Origin: Polyangiaceae bacterium
Lineage (GTDB): Bacteria > Myxococcota_A > Polyangia > Polyangiales > Polyangiaceae
Assembly (NCBI GenBank): GCA_023150915.1
Contig: JAKLKA010000001.1
Location: 79,573 to 143,572 of the forward strand
Direction of reading: 5' to 3'
DNA length: 64,000 nt
The position numbers and the translations under genes were made by a program. Each line of letters begins with the position of its first letter. Within the stretch, counting starts at the first letter, position 1. This document shows positions 61,091-64,000 of this stretch, in pieces. The notes under the pieces were generated by a model, which saw only the letters and a list, made by a program, of their open reading frames with translations, had not been told where the DNA came from and ran no database searches.

Positions 61091-61986
61091 TGGCGCGCGC
61101 GGCGTGGGTGCTGGGTGTCGCGTTCGTCGCGACCGTCGGTTGCCAGAAGGTCTGGGGCTTCGAAGATTTCGAGGAAGGCACGGGCGCTGCCGGTGCGGGC
61201 GGCGGCAGCGGCGCCACGGGCGGCGGAGGCGGCGGCGCCGGAGGCGGGGCCAGCGGTAGCGGCGGCAGCGCGGGGGCGGGCCCGTGCACGCACGCGAGCG
61301 CGCCTGCCGGCATGATCGGGCTTCGGATCAAGGACGGCAGCTGCGTGTGGATCGACGCCCAAGAGGTGACTCACGGACCGTACGACCAGTTCCGCGTCAA
61401 GACCGTCACCAAGCCGAGCGGTTGCGAGTGGAACGCGGATCTCGGGGCGCCGCAGAAGAAGAACAGCACCGTCCCGTGCCTCGGGCCGGGGGAGTGGTCC
61501 GACGCCGACGCGGCCGCGCCGGCGAGCAACCTTCCGGTCACCTGTGTCGACTGGTGCGACGCCTACATGTTCTGCAAAGACGCGGGCAAGACGCTCTGCC
61601 CGGCCGGCAGCACGAAGTCGGCGCAAGAGGGCGCGTGGTACGACGCCTGCTCCACCAACGGCGCCAACGACTACCCGTATGGGGACGGGCACCAGACCGG
61701 CTACTGCAACGACAGCACCAGCTCTGCGAAAGCGCTGGTCTCGGCGGGCGACAAGAAGGACTGCAAGACTCCGAGCGGGGTGTTCGACATGGTAGGCAAC
61801 GCTCGCGAGTGGGTCGATGCCTGCAACGGCACGGCCCAGACCGAAGAGTGCGCGACCCGCGGTGGCAGCTACGCGGACGACTCGGGCGGCGCCCAGTGCA
61901 AGAGCAACAGTCAGCTCGCCCGCGAGATGGGCCTGCCCACCGTGGGCTTCAGGTGCTGCTGGCTTCCGCCCGGCGACGGAGGGTAG
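61090..61986 (+). CDS. Lipoprotein with a formylglycine-generating-enzyme-like (SUMF1) domain
   Basis: A 298-residue protein starting one base inside the previous stop. The signal MARAAWVLGVAFVATVGCQ has a lipobox-like Cys18. A Gly/Ala/Ser linker of about 40 residues precedes the domain, which has CVWIDAQEVTHGPYDQFRVK, LPVTCVDWCDAYMFCKDAGK, the core PSGVFDMVGNAREWVDAC and a C-terminal GFRCCWLPPGD. This is the SUMF1/FGE fold. The Cys-rich pattern differs from the oxidising copper enzyme, so a ligand-binding or scaffolding role is more likely than sulfatase activation. It closes the kinase operon, matching the Cys-rich lipoprotein at 1-610. Confidence 0.88.
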   Translation: MARAAWVLGVAFVATVGCQKVWGFEDFEEGTGAAGAGGGSGATGGGGGGAGGGASGSGGSAGAGPCTHASAPAGMIGLRIKDGSCVWIDAQEVTHGPYDQFRVKTVTKPSGCEWNADLGAPQKKNSTVPCLGPGEWSDADAAAPASNLPVTCVDWCDAYMFCKDAGKTLCPAGSTKSAQEGAWYDACSTNGANDYPYGDGHQTGYCNDSTSSAKALVSAGDKKDCKTPSGVFDMVGNAREWVDACNGTAQTEECATRGGSYADDSGGAQCKSNSQLAREMGLPTVGFRCCWLPPGDGG

Positions 61987-62030
61987 GGCGCCGCCGCCGC
62001 TGTGCAGGCGAGCGGCTGCATGGGTTTCAC

Positions 62031-62059
62031 TTGCAGAAGTTAGCGTCAAGAGCTAATTT
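62031..62059 (+). promoter_or_regulatory. Promoter and overlapping operator of the AbiE operon
   Basis: TTGCAG (62031-62036) and TAATTT (62054-62059) have an exact 17-base spacing. An inverted repeat, TTAGC (62040-62044) and GCTAA (62052-62056), lies in the spacer and over the -10 element, ideal for repression by AbiEi. The AT-rich box is conspicuous here. Confidence 0.6.
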
Positions 62060-62100
62060 ATGTGAGTGAGATGCGGGCGCGCTTCCCGCAGGAACCTCGG

Positions 62101-62892
62101 ATGTCCTCGAGATCCGCCACGGCGCTCTTCGTCGAGCGGCTCCAATCCGCGGGCCGCTACACATTCACGCGCGTCGAGGCAGAGTCGCAGATGCAGCGCT
62201 CTTTCATCGCGACGCAGACTGCCCTGCGACGCCTGAAGCAGCAGTGTCGGGTCGTCTCGCCCCGCCGCGGCTTCTACGTGACGGTCCCGCCCGAGTACCG
62301 CGCCGCGGGTTCGCCGCCGGCGAGCTGGTTCATCGACGATCTGATGCGGTATCTCGGCCAGCCCTACTACGTCGGGCTCCTGAGCGCCGCCGCCATCCAC
62401 GGCGCCGCGCACCAACAGCCGATGGTGTTTCAGGTGGTGACCAGCAGGCCAACCCGCGAGATGCGCGCGGGCAAACTGGCCATCCGCTTTTCGATGAGCG
62501 GGCTGGTCGAGACCCTGCCCGTGATCGAGCAGCAGACCGAGACCGGTACCATGCGCGTCGCCGCTCCCGAGACCTGCGCATTCGACTTGGTTCGCTATCC
62601 CGAGGCATCCGGTCACCTGAGCAACGCGTCCACCGTGCTTGCCGAGCTGGCCGAGCGTCTCGACGCGCGCAAGCTCGTGGACGTCGCGCGCCTCGTCCGG
62701 CTTCCAGATGTGCAGCGCTTGGGGTATCTGCTCGACGTCGTCGGGCAGCGCGCCGTCGCCGCTCCGCTGGCCGAGTGGCTCGCCACGAAGCAACCACGCG
62801 CCGTGCTCCTGCAACCAGGGGAGGGCGCAGGCGCCGAGGTCGATGCGCGCTGGCACGTCGTGCCGAACGTCGAGCTGGAGGTGGAGGTTTGA
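62101..62892 (+). CDS. abiEi: AbiEi-family antitoxin of a type IV abortive infection system
   Basis: I use ATG 62101 (263 residues), which has AGGA at good spacing; an upstream GTG at 62062 would precede the predicted transcription start. The N-terminus is a winged helix (FVERLQSAGRYTFTRVEAES, QTALRRLKQQCRVVSPRRGF) that should bind the operator repeat. AAIHGAAHQQPMVFQVVTSR and VAAPETCAFDLVRYP match the C-terminal AbiEi antitoxin domain. It represses the operon and counters the AbiEii nucleotidyltransferase without direct binding. It is coupled to the toxin gene by a TTGA overlap. Confidence 0.88.
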   Translation: MSSRSATALFVERLQSAGRYTFTRVEAESQMQRSFIATQTALRRLKQQCRVVSPRRGFYVTVPPEYRAAGSPPASWFIDDLMRYLGQPYYVGLLSAAAIHGAAHQQPMVFQVVTSRPTREMRAGKLAIRFSMSGLVETLPVIEQQTETGTMRVAAPETCAFDLVRYPEASGHLSNASTVLAELAERLDARKLVDVARLVRLPDVQRLGYLLDVVGQRAVAAPLAEWLATKQPRAVLLQPGEGAGAEVDARWHVVPNVELEVEV

Positions 62893-63707
62893 TCCCGCGC
62901 GCCAACATCACCGCCTGGCGCGCCGTCGCGCCCTGGCCCTCGAACGAGCAAGTCGAGCAGGATCTGGTGCTCTGCCGCGCGCTGGTCGCCATGTTCAGCC
63001 AGAAGGTCGTGGCCGACCGGGTCGTCTTCCGCGGTGGCACCGCCCTGCACAAGCTCTTCTTCGGTGCTGCTGGTCGCTACTCCGAGGACATCGACCTCGT
63101 GCAGCGCGACGCCGGTCCGATAGGCGAGCTCATCGACGCCATCCGCAAGGCCCTCGACTCGTGGCTCGGCAGCCCGCGGTTTAAGCAGGGGCAGGGACGC
63201 TTCACGCTCTTCTACCGCTTCGAGACCTCGTTTTCGCCCGTGTCGACCAGGAGGCTGAAGATCGAGATCAACACCCGGGAACACTTCGCGGTCCTTGCGA
63301 CCGAAACGCGGCCGTTCACCGTCGACAATCCGTGGTTCTCCGGCACGGCCGCGCTCCCGGTATATCACCTCGACGAGCTGCTCGGCACCAAGTTGCGCGC
63401 TCTTTACCAACGCAAGAAAGGACGCGACCTCTACGACCTCTGGGTCGCGCTCGGCACGCGCAAGCCGCGCCCGGCCTTCGTCGTCGAGTGCTTCCGGCGC
63501 TACATGGATCACGCGGGCGCGGTCGTGTCGCGCGCCGAGTTCGAGGCCAACCTCGCGGCCAAGTTGGCGAGCGCGGTGTTCCTCGAGGATCTCCGGGTGC
63601 TGGTTTCGCCCGAGGTCGGGTACGACCCCACGCGAGCAGCCAAGGTGGTGAAGGACGAGCTGCTCGCGAGGCTGCCGGGGGAGCCGTGGAAGGGGGCCGA
63701 ACCCTGA
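62889..63707 (+). CDS. abiEii: AbiEii-family nucleotidyltransferase toxin
   Basis: The start is TTG 62889, overlapping the antitoxin stop as TTGA (272 residues). The nucleotidyltransferase core is intact: VVFRGGTALHKLFFG with the Gly-Gly-Thr and Lys motif, GRYSEDIDLVQRD with the Ser-Asp-Asp motif, and KIEINTREHFAVL. A C-terminal helical region includes LDELLGTKLRALYQRKKGRD and LYDLWVAL. Such toxins add nucleotides to tRNA or other RNAs and block growth in phage-infected cells. Both genes look complete, so the system may be active. Confidence 0.93.
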   Translation: MIPRANITAWRAVAPWPSNEQVEQDLVLCRALVAMFSQKVVADRVVFRGGTALHKLFFGAAGRYSEDIDLVQRDAGPIGELIDAIRKALDSWLGSPRFKQGQGRFTLFYRFETSFSPVSTRRLKIEINTREHFAVLATETRPFTVDNPWFSGTAALPVYHLDELLGTKLRALYQRKKGRDLYDLWVALGTRKPRPAFVVECFRRYMDHAGAVVSRAEFEANLAAKLASAVFLEDLRVLVSPEVGYDPTRAAKVVKDELLARLPGEPWKGAEP

Positions 63708-63718
63708 GGCGCGCGCCG

Positions 63719-64000
63719 TCACGCGCCGGCGGCGCCCGGGGCCGGCAGCGTGGACCGCCGCCGCCGGGCGGCCGCCGCCGCGATTGCGAGCGCCGCGAGC
63801 CACGGCGAGCCCGAGCCGCCGCCACTCGCTGGCACGCGACAGCCGCAACCGCCGTCGTCGCTGCTCTCGCCGCCGCTCTTCTTCCCCCCGGTAGAGCTTC
63901 CGCCGGTGCTGCCCGCGTCGCTCCCGCCCGAGCCGCCGGTCCCGGCGTCCGTCCCGCCTTCGGCGGTGACGCAGGCGCTCTGCACGCAGGCATAGCCCGC
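63719..64000 (-). CDS. C-terminus of a Cys-rich MYXO-CTERM protein, 5' part beyond the window
   Basis: The visible 93 residues begin AGYACVQSACVT, continuing a Cys-rich module like those at 47973-58433. A Gly/Ser/Thr linker follows, then DDGGCGCRVPASGGG, a hydrophobic helix (WLAALAIAAAA) and RRRRS. It is the fourth MYXO-CTERM protein of the window. It converges with abiEii with an 11-base gap. Confidence 0.85.
   Translation of the reverse strand, partial: AGYACVQSACVTAEGGTDAGTGGSGGSDAGSTGGSSTGGKKSGGESSDDGGCGCRVPASGGGSGSPWLAALAIAAAAARRRRSTLPAPGAAGA

Overview
This window is very GC-rich, and its gene content points to a myxobacterium-like member of the Myxococcota, probably Polyangia. It holds three transmembrane Ser/Thr protein kinases, many lipoproteins with Gly/Ser-rich linkers, and four proteins ending in a MYXO-CTERM-type sorting tail (Cys motif GGCGC, hydrophobic segment, Arg cluster). 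Coding density is high and many genes overlap or are only a few bases apart. No gap without a gene exceeds about 260 bases. I saw no rRNA, tRNA, CRISPR array or recognisable transposase.

Layout. 1-4006 (minus): an operon of an exported TPR protein, a Ser/Thr kinase with a periplasmic PEGA tail, and a Cys-rich lipoprotein cut by the window edge. 4132-13376: mostly housekeeping and regulation, with a lipoprotein, mnmA, a type III secretion inner-rod-like protein, a sigma-28-like factor, a CPBP protease, a fused rRNA methyltransferase/pseudouridine synthase, an HD-GYP response regulator, lipB and a second Ser/Thr kinase. 13502-25621: a PAS sensor kinase, a DUF2062-methyltransferase fusion, a TPR protein, an M23 peptidase, an MDR oxidoreductase, a 40-residue lipoprotein, an FGGY pentulose kinase, a coupled pair of secreted proteins (one a clan GH-A glycosidase candidate) and a beta-propeller-like lipoprotein. 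25618-33049: an NlpC/P60-like protein, a frameshifted exported protein, a damaged vapBC module between direct repeats of the neighbouring permease end, a ribose-type ABC transporter, a TonB-C-like lipoprotein and a mazEF-type module. 33279-45324: a large lipoprotein, an EamA exporter with a divergent MocR regulator, DNA alkylation repair genes, several membrane proteins, a GNAT acetyltransferase, a VOC protein with a histone-like tail and a DUF4143 ATPase. 45341-64000: a subtilase, three giant Cys-rich surface proteins, a second kinase-TPR-lipoprotein operon, an AbiE-type abortive infection system and the tail of a fourth MYXO-CTERM protein.

Themes. The two kinase operons (1-4006 and 58591-61986) have the same three-part plan: a membrane-spanning kinase, an exported TPR protein with a C-terminal membrane segment, and a Cys-rich lipoprotein. 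They look like paralogous trans-envelope signalling cassettes. The surface-protein block (47973-58433) combines Kelch-like or FG-GAP propellers, shared Cys-rich modules and a common sorting tail. Three toxin-antitoxin or phage-defence loci (vapBC, mazEF, abiE) lie in the accessory stretches. The vapBC locus appears inactivated by one substitution that removes the antitoxin stop and the toxin start together.
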